Notes: a model not told the origin generated them from the letters alone. 64,000 nucleotides of DNA from Marinomonas alcarazii (GCF_003208215.1 NZ_QKLW01000001.1:496001-560000), one strand, 5' to 3'; shown: positions 1-9,187, numbered from the stretch's first letter. Numbers and translations: made by a program.

Positions 1-1
1 C

Positions 2-403
2 GATGTGGCGATTTGGCTGATCGATTTACCAGAAAACGGTGAATGGACGCTGCCAGCAGCGTCTGCGAAGCTGAGCCGCACGCTTTACTTCTTTGAGGGC
101 GAAAAGGTGACACTGGATGACACGACTGCTTCTATCAACGAAGCGTTTGTTTTGAAAAGCGATGCGCCTTTAGTGCTTAAAAACAAAGGTAAGAAAGCGC
201 GTTTCTTGTTGTTGCAAGGTCGTCCAATTGGTGAGCCAGTGGAACAGCATGGTCCATTTGTGATGAATACAAGAGCCGAGTTGCAGCAAGCTTTTAGTGA
301 CTATCAGCGTACGCAATTTGGCGGCTGGCCTTGGCCACGTCATGACCAAGTGCATGATAAAGCGAAAGGACGATTTGCTGATCACGGTAATAGCAAAGTC
401 TAA
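2..403 (+). CDS. Pirin-family protein, C-terminal part (truncated at window edge)
   Basis: The reading frame is already open at base 2, so the gene begins before the window; the GTG at base 5 is only an internal codon. The visible 130 or so residues match the C-terminal cupin half of pirins: the segment LLQGRPIGEPV followed by HGPFVMNT and the closing FGGWPWP motif is typical. Pirins are bicupin proteins with a metal site, usually in the N-terminal half, and some have quercetinase activity; the metal ligands are outside this window, so activity cannot be judged. Confidence 0.85.
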   Translation, partial: DVAIWLIDLPENGEWTLPAASAKLSRTLYFFEGEKVTLDDTTASINEAFVLKSDAPLVLKNKGKKARFLLLQGRPIGEPVEQHGPFVMNTRAELQQAFSDYQRTQFGGWPWPRHDQVHDKAKGRFADHGNSKV

Positions 404-430
404 GCGACTAGTACTCATGGCCTTTGCGGT

Positions 431-865
431 TTAATGCTTTGCAGGGGAAAAGACCCAAAAGCGAGAGAAAGCGTAATTGAGGAATAAACCCACTAGTATG
501 CCAGGTATCATTGCCAGATAAGGCCACAAGAGACTAAACGTTGGATTGTGCAGTGCTGGTGGTTGTGACATGAGTATTAGGTAGCAGCCCCAATTAGGTA
601 CAAAGGCTACAACAGAGCCGCCGAGAAATTGCGTTAACTGCAATACGGCGGCTTTTTTGTTTGTGTTGTCTGTGTTTACATCGCTGAAAGTTATGCTGCG
701 ATTCCACCACCAGTTTGAGCTTGCGGCGATCCAAAAGGCAATGCCTCGTGCGACTGCCGGAGGTAGCCAGATAGCCAGCAGTAGCATGCTGCTAAGGTCG
801 ACTAAGAAGCCAATGCCGCCCACAATGGCGAAGCGTACAAATGTATGTTTAAAAATGTGTCTCAT
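431..865 (-). CDS. GtrA family membrane protein
   Basis: A 144-residue protein with four hydrophobic segments (about residues 10-32, 38-55, 76-100 and 112-135) and the GtrA-type start FVRFAIVGGIGFLVD. The motif SNWWWNRSITF between segments 2 and 3 matches the family pattern N-(F/Y)-xxxRxxxF. GtrA-like proteins are thought to move or present undecaprenyl-phosphate-linked sugars across the inner membrane for surface polysaccharide modification. No glycosyltransferase partner lies beside it here, so the substrate is unknown. It is divergent from the FMN reductase at 953. Confidence 0.8.
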   Translation of the reverse strand: MRHIFKHTFVRFAIVGGIGFLVDLSSMLLLAIWLPPAVARGIAFWIAASSNWWWNRSITFSDVNTDNTNKKAAVLQLTQFLGGSVVAFVPNWGCYLILMSQPPALHNPTFSLLWPYLAMIPGILVGLFLNYAFSRFWVFSPAKH

Positions 866-952
866 GGTGGCATTCTAAATACAGTTACATCAAAAAAAGA
901 TGAAACGCTTGTTATCGTCGCTTTTAACATTCCTGAAATAGAAGGATCGAAC

Positions 953-1468
953 ATGAAAATACTTGCATTTGGTGCTAGCTCAAGTCGCCAGTCAATTAAT
1001 AAGGCTTTGGCCAGTTATACTGCAAATCTCGTTGAGGGGGCGGAAGTAACTCTGCTTGATCTGAACGATTTTGAAATGCCGCTTTTTAGTGAAGACTTCG
1101 AAAAAGAATTTGGTGTTCCGGCTAAAGCGCAGATCTTTGTCGATGCCATTGCTCAAGCGGATGCGATCGTTGCCTCTTTTGCCGAACATAATGGTACTTA
1201 TTCCGCGGCCTATAAGAATATCTTTGATTGGGCGTCTCGTATTGAAAAAGCGGTTTTTCAAAATAAGCCGATTGCGGTGCTTTCCACATCACCTGGCCCT
1301 GGTGGTGCGAGCAGTGTGCTTGCTCAAACGGTGAACAGCATGCCATTTTTCAAGGGTAATGTTGTTGGTAGTTTAAGTGTGCCTAACTTTTATGATGTGA
1401 TGAAAGACGGTGAAATTGTTGACGAGTCTGTTAAACAGGCGCTGTCGGGTATTGCTGCAAAGTTTTAA
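953..1468 (+). CDS. NADPH-dependent FMN reductase family protein
   Basis: A 171-residue flavodoxin-fold reductase. The start at 953 (MKILAFGASSS) is chosen over an upstream ATG in the same frame because GAAGGA lies seven bases before it and the family begins with this beta strand. The phosphate-binding loop GASSSRQSINKAL and the segment EHNGTYSAAYKNIFDW match the family's FMN-binding loop and its YNxSYPxxLKNxxDW motif. It probably reduces FMN or quinone and azo substrates with NADPH in the cytoplasm; the substrate cannot be told. It stands 41 bases ahead of the nitronate monooxygenase, so the two flavin enzymes may share a transcript. Confidence 0.85.
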   Translation: MKILAFGASSSRQSINKALASYTANLVEGAEVTLLDLNDFEMPLFSEDFEKEFGVPAKAQIFVDAIAQADAIVASFAEHNGTYSAAYKNIFDWASRIEKAVFQNKPIAVLSTSPGPGGASSVLAQTVNSMPFFKGNVVGSLSVPNFYDVMKDGEIVDESVKQALSGIAAKF

Positions 1469-1509
1469 GCTGTTGCTCTGAAATTTTTAGTTAAATATAA
1501 GGAAACCAG

Positions 1510-2556
1510 ATGAAGGAATCTCGTATCTGTGAATGGTTGGGAATAGATTCTCCCATTATTCAGGCGCCTATGGCGGGCGTTCAAGACAGCGCTTTAGCTA
1601 TTGCTGTATCGAAAGCGGGTGGCTTGGGCTCTTTGCCTTGCGCTATGTTGAGCGTGGACGATATTGCTCATCAGGTTTCTTTAATTAAAGCGGCTACGGC
1701 TAAACCTTATAACCTGAATTTTTTCTGTCATAAAACAGCAGAATACGACGAACAAAAACATCAGCAATGGCGGGCTTTATTGAAACACTACTTTGACGAG
1801 TTTTCTGGTCAATATGATGAGTCAGTAAAGGCGGCTTCGCGTATGCCTTTTAGTCATGATATTGCTGATGCGATAGAGGCGTTTGCTCCACCTGTTATTA
1901 GTTTTCACTTTGGCTTGCCTGATCCGGACTTGCTGGCTCGAATTAAGCGCTGGGGGACGAAGGTGTTGTCTTCGGCAACGACGTTGGAAGAGGCTATTTG
2001 GCTGGAAGAGAATGGCGCCGATGGTGTTATTGCACAGGGTGTTGAAGCGGGTGGACATCGTGGCATGTTTCTTTCGAACGATGTTTCTACGCAGGTTGGG
2101 CTGTTTTCGTTATTGCCTCAGATTGTGAATCGAGTCGCTATCCCTGTTGTTGCGGCTGGTGGTGTTTGTGATGCTCGCAGCATTAATGGTGCATTGGCAC
2201 TTGGTGCTGGGGCGGTGCAAATAGGAACGTCCTATTTGTTGTGTGATGAAGCTAAAACATCGGCGTTGCATCGCGCAGCATTAAAAAGCCAAAAAGCTCA
2301 CCATACCGCATTAACCAATGTATTTACGGGACGACCAGCAAGAGGAATCGCTAACCGAGTTATGAAAGACCTTGGTTATATGAATGATAATGTTCCTGAG
2401 TTTCCACATGCCTCAATGGAAATGGCGCAGTTAAAAGCTCTGGCAGAGAAGCATGGTTCGGATGGCTTTTCTTCTTTGTGGAGTGGTCAGAATGTGTCAG
2501 GTTGCAAAGAAATATCGGCTTTTGAATTAACTAAGCAATTTGCCGATGTTTGTTGA
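1510..2556 (+). CDS. Nitronate monooxygenase (2-nitropropane dioxygenase family)
   Basis: A 348-residue TIM-barrel flavoenzyme. The N-terminal motif PIIQAPMAGV, the central GVIAQGVEAGGHRG, then PVVAAGGVCD and GAGAVQIGTSYL are the FMN-phosphate-binding signatures of class I nitronate monooxygenases. These enzymes oxidise alkyl nitronates such as propionate-3-nitronate using FMN and oxygen, mostly as detoxification. AAGGAAA about seven bases before the ATG is a good ribosome site. It follows the FMN reductase, which fits a small flavin-dependent detoxification pair. Confidence 0.9.
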   Translation: MKESRICEWLGIDSPIIQAPMAGVQDSALAIAVSKAGGLGSLPCAMLSVDDIAHQVSLIKAATAKPYNLNFFCHKTAEYDEQKHQQWRALLKHYFDEFSGQYDESVKAASRMPFSHDIADAIEAFAPPVISFHFGLPDPDLLARIKRWGTKVLSSATTLEEAIWLEENGADGVIAQGVEAGGHRGMFLSNDVSTQVGLFSLLPQIVNRVAIPVVAAGGVCDARSINGALALGAGAVQIGTSYLLCDEAKTSALHRAALKSQKAHHTALTNVFTGRPARGIANRVMKDLGYMNDNVPEFPHASMEMAQLKALAEKHGSDGFSSLWSGQNVSGCKEISAFELTKQFADVC

Positions 2557-2668
2557 GTTACCTTATAAAGCATTCCTTTATGGAATCTAAAATATAAGAT
2601 TTATTCCTTTTACAAATACTTCTCTTAACCTCATGCTAGCGCCTTTGAATCGAATTTAAGGCGTTGAT

Positions 2669-3556
2669 ATGTGGATCTTCATTACTCTGTTTGCGGCTGG
2701 TTGTCAGTCTATTCGAACGGCGTATCAAAATACTCTGGCTCGTGAAGCGGGCTTTTTGCATGCCACCATGTCGCGTTCTTTGTATGGCTTGCCTTTAGTT
2801 TCCCTGTATCTTGCTGTGTGTTGGTATCTGTTTGGTGGGGTGTCAGTTGATAATAATCCGCGCTTCTTTGTTGCGGCGAGTGTGTGTGCTATTGCGCAAA
2901 TGATGGCGACGTATTTTATGTTGCGAGCTTTTCAGTCTGGCAGCTTTGCGCTGGGGACTTTGTTGGCGAAAACGGAAGCGGTGTTGGCCGCTTTGATTGG
3001 TTTGCCCTTGCTGCATTACACGTTAACGATTGGTTCCTGGGTTGGCATTTTTTTAGGGGTGCTGGGTGCGGTTGTAATGAGTGTAAAGTGGCAGAATATT
3101 AAGCGAGCTCATAAAGACATATCTTTGTTGTTGGGCTTGGCGAGTGGTTTCTGTTTCGCCGTTACGTCTGTTGCGGCATCGATGGCCAGCCATTCGTTCT
3201 CTGGCTCTTTGATAACCAGTGCGGGTGTGACGCTTTGGTATGTTTTGGCCATGCAGTCTCTTATTTTATGTGGTCTTCAAATTTATAGGAGTCGAGATCT
3301 GTTAGCACCATTTAAAAATGAATTGGCGTTAAGCTGTAAAGTGGGTGTGCTAAGCTCATTAGGTTCTATTGGTTGGTTTACCGGCTTTGCTTTGGTGAAT
3401 CCGGCCTTGGTAAAAACGTTAGGGCAAATTGAAATCATTGGAACCTTGTATTATTCGAAGGTGCGCTTCGCTGAAAAACTCACGAAACAACAGTGGATTG
3501 GCGGTGCTCTTATTGTAATGAGTGTTATCTTGGTTGTGACATCGACCGTTAAGTGA
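2669..3556 (+). CDS. EamA/DMT superfamily permease
   Basis: A 295-residue integral membrane protein with about ten hydrophobic helices arranged as two EamA repeats (roughly residues 1-140 and 150-293). The second repeat ends LIVMSVILVVTSTVK, as usual for drug/metabolite exporters. Inner-membrane efflux is likely; the substrate cannot be inferred. Its stop codon is six bases from the ATG of the VOC protein, so the two are cotranscribed. Confidence 0.85.
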   Translation: MWIFITLFAAGCQSIRTAYQNTLAREAGFLHATMSRSLYGLPLVSLYLAVCWYLFGGVSVDNNPRFFVAASVCAIAQMMATYFMLRAFQSGSFALGTLLAKTEAVLAALIGLPLLHYTLTIGSWVGIFLGVLGAVVMSVKWQNIKRAHKDISLLLGLASGFCFAVTSVAASMASHSFSGSLITSAGVTLWYVLAMQSLILCGLQIYRSRDLLAPFKNELALSCKVGVLSSLGSIGWFTGFALVNPALVKTLGQIEIIGTLYYSKVRFAEKLTKQQWIGGALIVMSVILVVTSTVK

Positions 3557-3562
3557 GTGTGT

Positions 3563-3919
3563 ATGGAATCGAATAAAATCAATTACGTTGAATTGCCAGC
3601 GCGTGACTTGGCGTTAAATAAGGCTTTTTTTACTCAGGTGTTTGGCTGGGGGTTTAAAGACTATGGGCCAGAATATTCAGCATTTGAAAATGCAGGATTG
3701 GATGGCGGTTTTTTTCAGGCAAACTTTTGTTCAAGGCCTCAAAATGGCGCGGCGCTGATTATCTTATACAGTCATGAACTCGAAGTGGTATTTGAAAAAG
3801 TACAAGCGGCGGGTGGAACGATTGAACAAGTAATTTTTGACTTCCCAGGTGGTCGTCGTTTTCACTTTCTGGATCCGTGTGGTAACGAATGGGCGGTATG
3901 GAGTGAGCCTAACAACTAG
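3563..3919 (+). CDS. VOC family (glyoxalase/bleomycin-resistance fold) protein
   Basis: A 118-residue single VOC domain beginning INYVELPARDLALNKAFFTQVFGW, the canonical first beta-alpha-beta unit, and ending FLDPCGNEWAVWS, the canonical last strand. ATG at 3563 is preferred to the in-frame GTG at 3557, which is only one base past the preceding stop codon. VOC proteins bind a divalent metal and carry out isomerisations, dioxygenations or antibiotic binding; nothing here fixes the reaction. It probably shares a transcript with the upstream DMT permease. Confidence 0.8.
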   Translation: MESNKINYVELPARDLALNKAFFTQVFGWGFKDYGPEYSAFENAGLDGGFFQANFCSRPQNGAALIILYSHELEVVFEKVQAAGGTIEQVIFDFPGGRRFHFLDPCGNEWAVWSEPNN

Positions 3920-3920
3920 A

Positions 3921-3962
3921 CATTAAAGGCCTTTGCATCGCTTAACGTAAAGGCCTTTAATG
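3921..3962. terminator. Bidirectional terminator-like hairpin between convergent genes
   Basis: Arms of 14 bp (CATTAAAGGCCTTT and its exact reverse complement) are separated by 14 bases and sit between the convergent VOC gene and ansA. The A/T-rich arm ends would serve both strands. Confidence 0.6.
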
Positions 3963-3965
3963 CAT

Positions 3966-5006
3966 TTATAGGGAGCTAAATTCACCGCAATAATTTGTAT
4001 TCCACTTTTCTAGAATGCCGTAATAGTTTTCCCCTTTGGCAATCAGCCAATGGAGCTTGCAGAAGGCTGCCTCCAAGGTCATGTCTCTACCACTTAATAC
4101 ATTCATTGACGATAAGATGGATCCCGCTGCATAAGCGCCCTGAGACACACCACCATGTAGGCATTGGGTCAAATTCACGACGCTCTTTTTGCGTAACATC
4201 GCTTCCGTTAAGAAGGATAAAAACGCAGGGTTCTGATCAGGTACATTGCCTGCACCGTAGGTTAATAGAACAATGGCTTTGCAATCTTCGTCGTCTAATA
4301 AGCTTTGATAGATGGCTGTTGGTTGGCTTGGGTGCAGGGTGATGATACCAACAGCACCTGTTTTAAAGCTGACAATATTGTTTTCAATTGAGGTGGCTGG
4401 GTTTTTCGTATCGTCTTCTTTGCTCTTTATCATGCGATCAGGATACAACCGCATCTCGATATCAAGCTTGCCTAATAAATCGTCATTGGGCGTGTGGAAG
4501 GCTTCAATGCAATGACTGCTGACTTTTTGAATACGGCTGCCACGCATGAGCTTGCCTGCAAAAACTAAACTCACATCCGGTATTTTATGGGAGACTGCCA
4601 GTGACAATGCGGCTTCTAAGTTGGAGCTGGCATCACTGCGGTTCATGCCCAAGGGGATTTGAGAGCCTGTTAAGATTATGTTTTTCGTACAAGCACCCAG
4701 CATAAAAGACAAAGCCGAGGCCGTGTACGCCATGGTGTCCGTGCCATGAAGAATGATAAAGCCATCGTAATCTTGCCAATGGGTTGCAAGAATGGACACT
4801 AACTTTGTCCAGTGCTTAGGCGTAATGTTGGCGCTGTCAATTAAAGGCGAAATTTCCAATACTTCAAAAGAGGGAAGCGTGTTGATGCTCGCCCCTAATG
4901 CCATTTCAATGCGCTCTTGCAAGCCAGAAGCAGGGGCCAAGCCCTGCTCTGTTTGTACCATGCCTATCGTGCCGCCTGTATATAAAATGAGGACTTGTGC
5001 GCTCAT
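3966..5006 (-). CDS. ansA: L-asparaginase, cytoplasmic type I
   Basis: A 346-residue enzyme hydrolysing L-asparagine to aspartate and ammonia. The N-terminal YTGGTIGM motif (residues 9-16) supplies the nucleophilic threonine, and ILHGTDTMAYTASAL (about residues 85-99) supplies the second catalytic Thr-Asp pair. There is no signal peptide, so it is the cytoplasmic low-affinity type. It overlaps the end of aspA by four bases, so translation is probably coupled: asparagine to aspartate here, then aspartate to fumarate by AspA. Confidence 0.92.
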   Translation of the reverse strand: MSAQVLILYTGGTIGMVQTEQGLAPASGLQERIEMALGASINTLPSFEVLEISPLIDSANITPKHWTKLVSILATHWQDYDGFIILHGTDTMAYTASALSFMLGACTKNIILTGSQIPLGMNRSDASSNLEAALSLAVSHKIPDVSLVFAGKLMRGSRIQKVSSHCIEAFHTPNDDLLGKLDIEMRLYPDRMIKSKEDDTKNPATSIENNIVSFKTGAVGIITLHPSQPTAIYQSLLDDEDCKAIVLLTYGAGNVPDQNPAFLSFLTEAMLRKKSVVNLTQCLHGGVSQGAYAAGSILSSMNVLSGRDMTLEAAFCKLHWLIAKGENYYGILEKWNTNYCGEFSSL

Positions 5007-6406
5007 AAGACAACCTTGCTAGGCGATAACATGGATTGTGGGCTTAGCAGAATATTTACTTGGTCTTCCGTAAGCAGGTTTTCTTCAATCACTAAGGTTT
5101 TAACGGTATTGCCTGTATGCAGTGCAGTATTGGCTATACGTGATGCGTTGGCGTAACCAATGTGTGGAACCAAGGCTGTGATAATGCCTATGCTGTTTTC
5201 AACATGACCTGCGCAAACGGCTTCGTTTGCTGTGATGCCACGTATGCAACGATTCTCTAACATCTGACAAGCTTCTTTGAGCATTTTCAACGAATTGAGT
5301 ACGTTATAAATGATCATAGGTTCCATGGCGTTTAGCTGTAATTGACCGGCTTCAGCGGCCAATGTTACGGCAAGATCAGAGGCGATAACTTGATAAGCGG
5401 TTTGGTTCATCGCTTCAGGGATCACGGGGTTTACCTTGCCCGGCATGATGGAAGAACCAGGCTGCATAGCAGGGAGGTTGATTTCGCCTAAGCCAGTTCT
5501 AGGGCCACTGGACAGTAGGCGTAAGTCGTTGCTCATCTTGCTGAGTTTGATGGCTAGACGTTTCAGAATGCCGGAGAAAAACACAAAGGCGCCCATGTCG
5601 GAGGTTGCTTCGACTAGGTTGCTTGCTGGCACAAGTGGTTTTGTCGAGATGGTTGCTAGCTTCTCTACCACCCGTTTAGCATAGCCTTCTGGCGTGTTGA
5701 TGCCAGTGCCGATTGCCGTGCCGCCAAGGTTTACTTCGCACAGTAGGGTGCATGCTTCACGAATTCGGTCAATGTCTTCGCCAAGAGTGACGGCAAAGGC
5801 GTCGAATTCTTGGCCTAATGTCATTGGGACTGCGTCTTGCAGTTGCGTGCGACCCATTTTTACAATGTGAGCAAACTCACGAGCTTTGGCCTCTAGTGTT
5901 TCTTTTAGGGAAGCAAGGCTTGGAACAAAGTTATCTGCCGCAAATTGAATGCCTAAACAAGCCGCCGTTGGGTAGGCGTCGTTAGTGGATTGTGAGCGGT
6001 TAACGTCGTCATTGGGATGCAGGTATTTGTATTCACCTTTTTCATGGCCCAATTTCGTTAATGCAATGTTGGCAATCACTTCGTTGGCATTCATGTTGGT
6101 TGATGTGCCAGCGCCGCCTTGGATCACATCAACAATAAATTGATCGTGATACTGGCCTTGAATTAAGTCTTGGCAGGCAAATACGATGGCGTCTGCTTTT
6201 TCAGTAGAAAGCAGCTTCATTTCTTGGTTGGTTCGAGCGGCAGCGGCTTTTACCATGGCTAACGCTTTGATTAGCTCTGGGAAATGCGAGATTGGAACGC
6301 CTGTGATCGAAAAGTTTTGCGCAGCACGTAATGTTTGTATGCCATAAAAAGCATCTGCTGGAACGTCCATGTTGCCAAGTAAATCGTATTCAGAGCGAGT
6401 ATTCAT
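5003..6406 (-). CDS. aspA: Aspartate ammonia-lyase (aspartase)
   Basis: A 467-residue member of the fumarase/aspartase superfamily that deaminates L-aspartate to fumarate and ammonia. The signature loop GSSIMPGKVNP is at residues 317-327 and carries the catalytic serine; the GAGTSTNMNANEV segment (about 98-110) and RSQSTNDAYPT (138-147) are the other conserved regions. It is the first intact gene of a leftward unit with ansA after the broken amino-acid symporter, which fits uptake and catabolism of Asn, Asp or Ala. Confidence 0.93.
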   Translation of the reverse strand: MNTRSEYDLLGNMDVPADAFYGIQTLRAAQNFSITGVPISHFPELIKALAMVKAAAARTNQEMKLLSTEKADAIVFACQDLIQGQYHDQFIVDVIQGGAGTSTNMNANEVIANIALTKLGHEKGEYKYLHPNDDVNRSQSTNDAYPTAACLGIQFAADNFVPSLASLKETLEAKAREFAHIVKMGRTQLQDAVPMTLGQEFDAFAVTLGEDIDRIREACTLLCEVNLGGTAIGTGINTPEGYAKRVVEKLATISTKPLVPASNLVEATSDMGAFVFFSGILKRLAIKLSKMSNDLRLLSSGPRTGLGEINLPAMQPGSSIMPGKVNPVIPEAMNQTAYQVIASDLAVTLAAEAGQLQLNAMEPMIIYNVLNSLKMLKEACQMLENRCIRGITANEAVCAGHVENSIGIITALVPHIGYANASRIANTALHTGNTVKTLVIEENLLTEDQVNILLSPQSMLSPSKVVL

Positions 6407-6420
6407 CTTGTGTTTCCTGA

Positions 6421-6445
6421 CACCTCACCGAGTGACGGTGAGGTG
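6421..6445 (-). promoter_or_regulatory. 10-bp perfect hairpin upstream of aspA
   Basis: CACCTCACCG and its exact reverse complement flank a 5-base loop, between the symporter stop codon and the aspA start. There is no T-run on either side, so it is more likely an RNA-processing or stability hairpin than an intrinsic terminator. Confidence 0.5.
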
Positions 6446-6462
6446 AAACCTAGGTTGAGTGA

Positions 6463-7888
6463 TTAACGGTGAGAGTCGTTAGTTGGCCAAGATTCTTGGT
6501 CCAGCTCTAAGTCTTGAAAGCGAACGGCTTCAAAGGTCGGTGTTTTGTTGCCTTCTTTGCGTTGATCGTCAAAGTCTTTCATCACGCGCTTAGCCACTTT
6601 GAATAGCAGAGCAAGAGCAAACAAGTTAACCAATGCCAATAGACCCATACTTAAATCCGCGAAAGCAAATACAGTGCCTAGGTCAAGGATTGCCCCAGTG
6701 CAGCATAGGCAAATGATGATGACGCGAAAAGCGTTCATGTAGAAACCATGATTGCCAGATTTCGTTAGATAGCTAACGCTGTTTTCACCTAGGTAGTAGT
6801 TGTACAAAATGGTACTAAAACCAAATAGTAGCAAGGCAATACTGACAAACATACGGCCATAATCACCCATGTGAGTGGCGAGAGAGGCTTGAGTCAGAGC
6901 GACGCCTTGAACGGTGTCTGTGCTGCTTGGGTCATACGCGCTGCCAAGAAGAATGATCAGAGCGGTACAAGTACACAATACGATGGTGTCGATAAATACA
7001 GAGAATGCTTGCACGATACCTTGGTTGGCAGGGTGTGGAATATGCGCAACGGCTGCTACGTTTGGCGCGCTACCCAGACCGGCTTCGTTAGAGAATAGAC
7101 CGCGTTTTACACCCATTAGGATGGCTGCCCCTATGCCTCCACCAAATGCTGGTTCTAGGCCAAAGGCACTTTTAACTATCATAACTAATGTATCTGGAAT
7201 TGCGCTGAGGTTCATCGCAAGTACGATCAGAGCGATAAGTAAATAACCGCCAGCCATGATAGGTACTAAGATTTCAGCCACTTGAGCGATGCGTTTTACA
7301 CCGCCGAAAATGATTAGACCAACAATGAGCGCCATGCCAATGCCGCTGTAGTAAGGCTGGATACCAAAGGCATCTTCTAATGAAGTTGCAACCGAGTAGG
7401 ATTGAAGTGTCGTGAAGGCAATGCCGAATGTGGCTAATAACAATACAGAGTAAAGTACCGCAAGCCATTTCCAGTTTTTACCTAGACCACGCTCTATATA
7501 AAATGCTGGGCCACCACGGTAAGAACCGTCACTATCTGCCCGATTTATAAGTTTGTGCCAATAGACATTCTACAAAGCTGGTTGCCATGCCCATTAGGCC
7601 AACAATCCACATCCAGAAAATAGCACCTGGGCCACCGATTGTGATCGCCACAGCTACGCCGGCAATATTACCGCCACCGACACGACCTGCTACAGATAAG
7701 ATTAAGGCTTGAAACGAACTTAAGTGTTTGCCGTCTGCTTCATGGTGTTTGGCTGTTAGTATGCTAAACATGTTGCCAAAGTAGCGGAACTGCACGAATC
7801 GGGTTGCAACGGTAAACCAGATGCCAAGGCCGATTAACACCGCAATAAGGACTTTGCTCCAAAGCAAGTCAGTGAGAAGGGATAGCAT
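6463..7888 (-). pseudogene. Alanine/glycine:cation symporter (AGCS), frameshifted
   Basis: Two adjacent reading frames together make one AGCS symporter. The N-terminal part (7532-7888) ends FVECLLAQTYKSGR and stops. The other frame continues immediately with ADSDGSYRGGPAFYIERGLG, the expected next segment, and then runs to 6463 with the remaining membrane helices. One extra base in a CCC run at 7539-7541 (GGG on the coding strand) explains the break; deleting one base restores YKSADSDGSYRGG. No other defect is visible, so this is either a recent inactivation or a sequencing error. The family couples Na+ or H+ to uptake of alanine or glycine; it lies ahead of aspA and ansA on the same strand. 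Confidence 0.85.
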
Positions 7889-7992
7889 GAATCATAACTC
7901 CTAGTGTTTTTAGATTTATTAAGGGGGTATTGAGGTGCCCATTGGAACGAAAAATAAGTACTAAGGGGAGTTCGTAAATAGGTGCGATCTGA

Positions 7993-8025
7993 TGCTAGTT
8001 GGTGCTATGGTAGCATCAACTAGCA
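7993..8025. promoter_or_regulatory. 15-bp inverted repeat, candidate operator
   Basis: TGCTAGTTGGTGCTA is followed after 3 bases by its reverse complement with one mismatch (14 of 15). It lies in the 226-bp gap between the divergent symporter and the XRE-like regulator at 8115. A symmetric site of this length is a good candidate binding site for that regulator, which would control both directions; this is inference from position. Confidence 0.5.
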
Positions 8026-8114
8026 CTATTTTGTGCGTGTTAAATAGTTTGTGATTTATTACACTAGCGGCGAATTTATGTTGGTATGCAAAATAAGATT
8101 AAATAGGACTCATC

Positions 8115-8930
8115 ATGGTTCAACATTTTGCGGATAATTTGCAGTTGTTGTGTAGCTACTACAAATCGGTTGCGGATGTATGTCGTCGACTGCATATTAA
8201 TCGTGCGCAATTTAATCGATATCTCAATGGCACAACTATGCCGAGCAACAGTACGCAGCGCCGTATCTGTGAGTTTTTTGGTGTAGAGCCTCATGAAATG
8301 ATGCTTGCCCATGAGCAGTTCGTTAAGTTGGTGCAGGCGCGTCCGATTCGTCAGACTGAAGAGGTCAAAGCTCTAACGCCTGAACAGCTGCAATTTGATC
8401 GACTTAACCAGTCTGGTCAGTTGGGTTTGGCAAAATATAATGGTTACTATTTTGAGTATTATTACTCTATGGCGTGCCCAGGGAAAATATTACGTACCTT
8501 GGTTCATATAGAGTCGCAAGACGGTAAGACCTATTATAAACGTATAGAGCGACTGAACCCGCGCAATATTAAAAAGTCGTTCCATGGTGTTTATAATGGT
8601 TTTGTGCAATTGCTTTCGGACCGATTGTTTTTGCTAGACTTTGAAAGTCAGACGCACGTGGAAATGACCCAGACTATACTTTACCCTTCTTTTCGAAATC
8701 GCGTTGAGCGCTTAACAGGCTTGCGTCTAGGAGTGTCAGGTAGTGGCGAAAGAGCGCCTTGTTGCGTGCGAGTTGTGTACGAATATTTGGGGAAAAATAT
8801 AAACAAAAAGTACGCAGTGGCCCATTGTGGTTTATATGATCCGGAGAGCGAAGAGATAGACGAGGATATTTGCCAGTCAATCAAAAATGATATGACGGAA
8901 GGTGACTGGCATTTTAGAGCGCGATTTTAA
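8115..8930 (+). CDS. XRE-type helix-turn-helix transcriptional regulator
   Basis: A 271-residue protein. Residues of about 8-62 form a Cro/C1-type helix-turn-helix (SVADVCRRLHINRAQFNRYLNG, then RRICEFFGVEPHEMM), with the recognition helix NRAQFNRYLNG. The following 200 residues are a sensory or oligomerisation domain I do not recognise. It is divergent from the AGCS-aspA-ansA unit, with an inverted repeat between, so it may regulate amino-acid use. It ends in a 4-base overlap with the convergent small gene at 8927. Confidence 0.8.
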   Translation: MVQHFADNLQLLCSYYKSVADVCRRLHINRAQFNRYLNGTTMPSNSTQRRICEFFGVEPHEMMLAHEQFVKLVQARPIRQTEEVKALTPEQLQFDRLNQSGQLGLAKYNGYYFEYYYSMACPGKILRTLVHIESQDGKTYYKRIERLNPRNIKKSFHGVYNGFVQLLSDRLFLLDFESQTHVEMTQTILYPSFRNRVERLTGLRLGVSGSGERAPCCVRVVYEYLGKNINKKYAVAHCGLYDPESEEIDEDICQSIKNDMTEGDWHFRARF

Positions 8931-9124
8931 GCGTCTTCTGTCTCGTTTGTATCAGGTGTTTCAGTAGCGGCTTCAATGTTTGGGTTAGTTGCCGCTTCGG
9001 CTTCCATTTTTGCGCGTTCAGCCTTAGATATGTACTTAGGTTTCGCCTTTTTAGGGTTGGCCTTTAGGTTGGCTTGCTTAATGCGCTTGTCGTATATGCT
9101 TTTGATCTTTTTACGGCGATTCAT
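8927..9124 (-). CDS. DUF2986-like small basic protein
   Basis: A 65-residue protein with a lysine/arginine-rich N-terminal half (MNRRKKIKSIYDKRIKQAN, then PKKAKPKYISKAERAKME) and an acidic, threonine-rich tail. The KYISKAERAK segment and the start match the DUF2986 family of small proteins found in marine gammaproteobacteria. Its function is unknown; the charge pattern suggests nucleic-acid or ribosome contact, but nothing shows it. Confidence 0.75.
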   Translation of the reverse strand: MNRRKKIKSIYDKRIKQANLKANPKKAKPKYISKAERAKMEAEAATNPNIEAATETPDTNETEDA

Positions 9125-9187
9125 GTGTTGTTCCTAAAATGATGCATTTATGTAATTTCAAAATCCAAGAATGACATTCAAGGAACG

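Noticed and set aside
2557-2668. Hairpin after the nitronate monooxygenase gene as a terminator
   Set aside because: GCATTCC/GGAAT is short and not followed by a T-run; left uncalled.
4792-5022. Open frames opposite ansA, aspA and other core genes
   Set aside because: They are antisense shadows of well-supported genes, without ribosome sites or family likeness.
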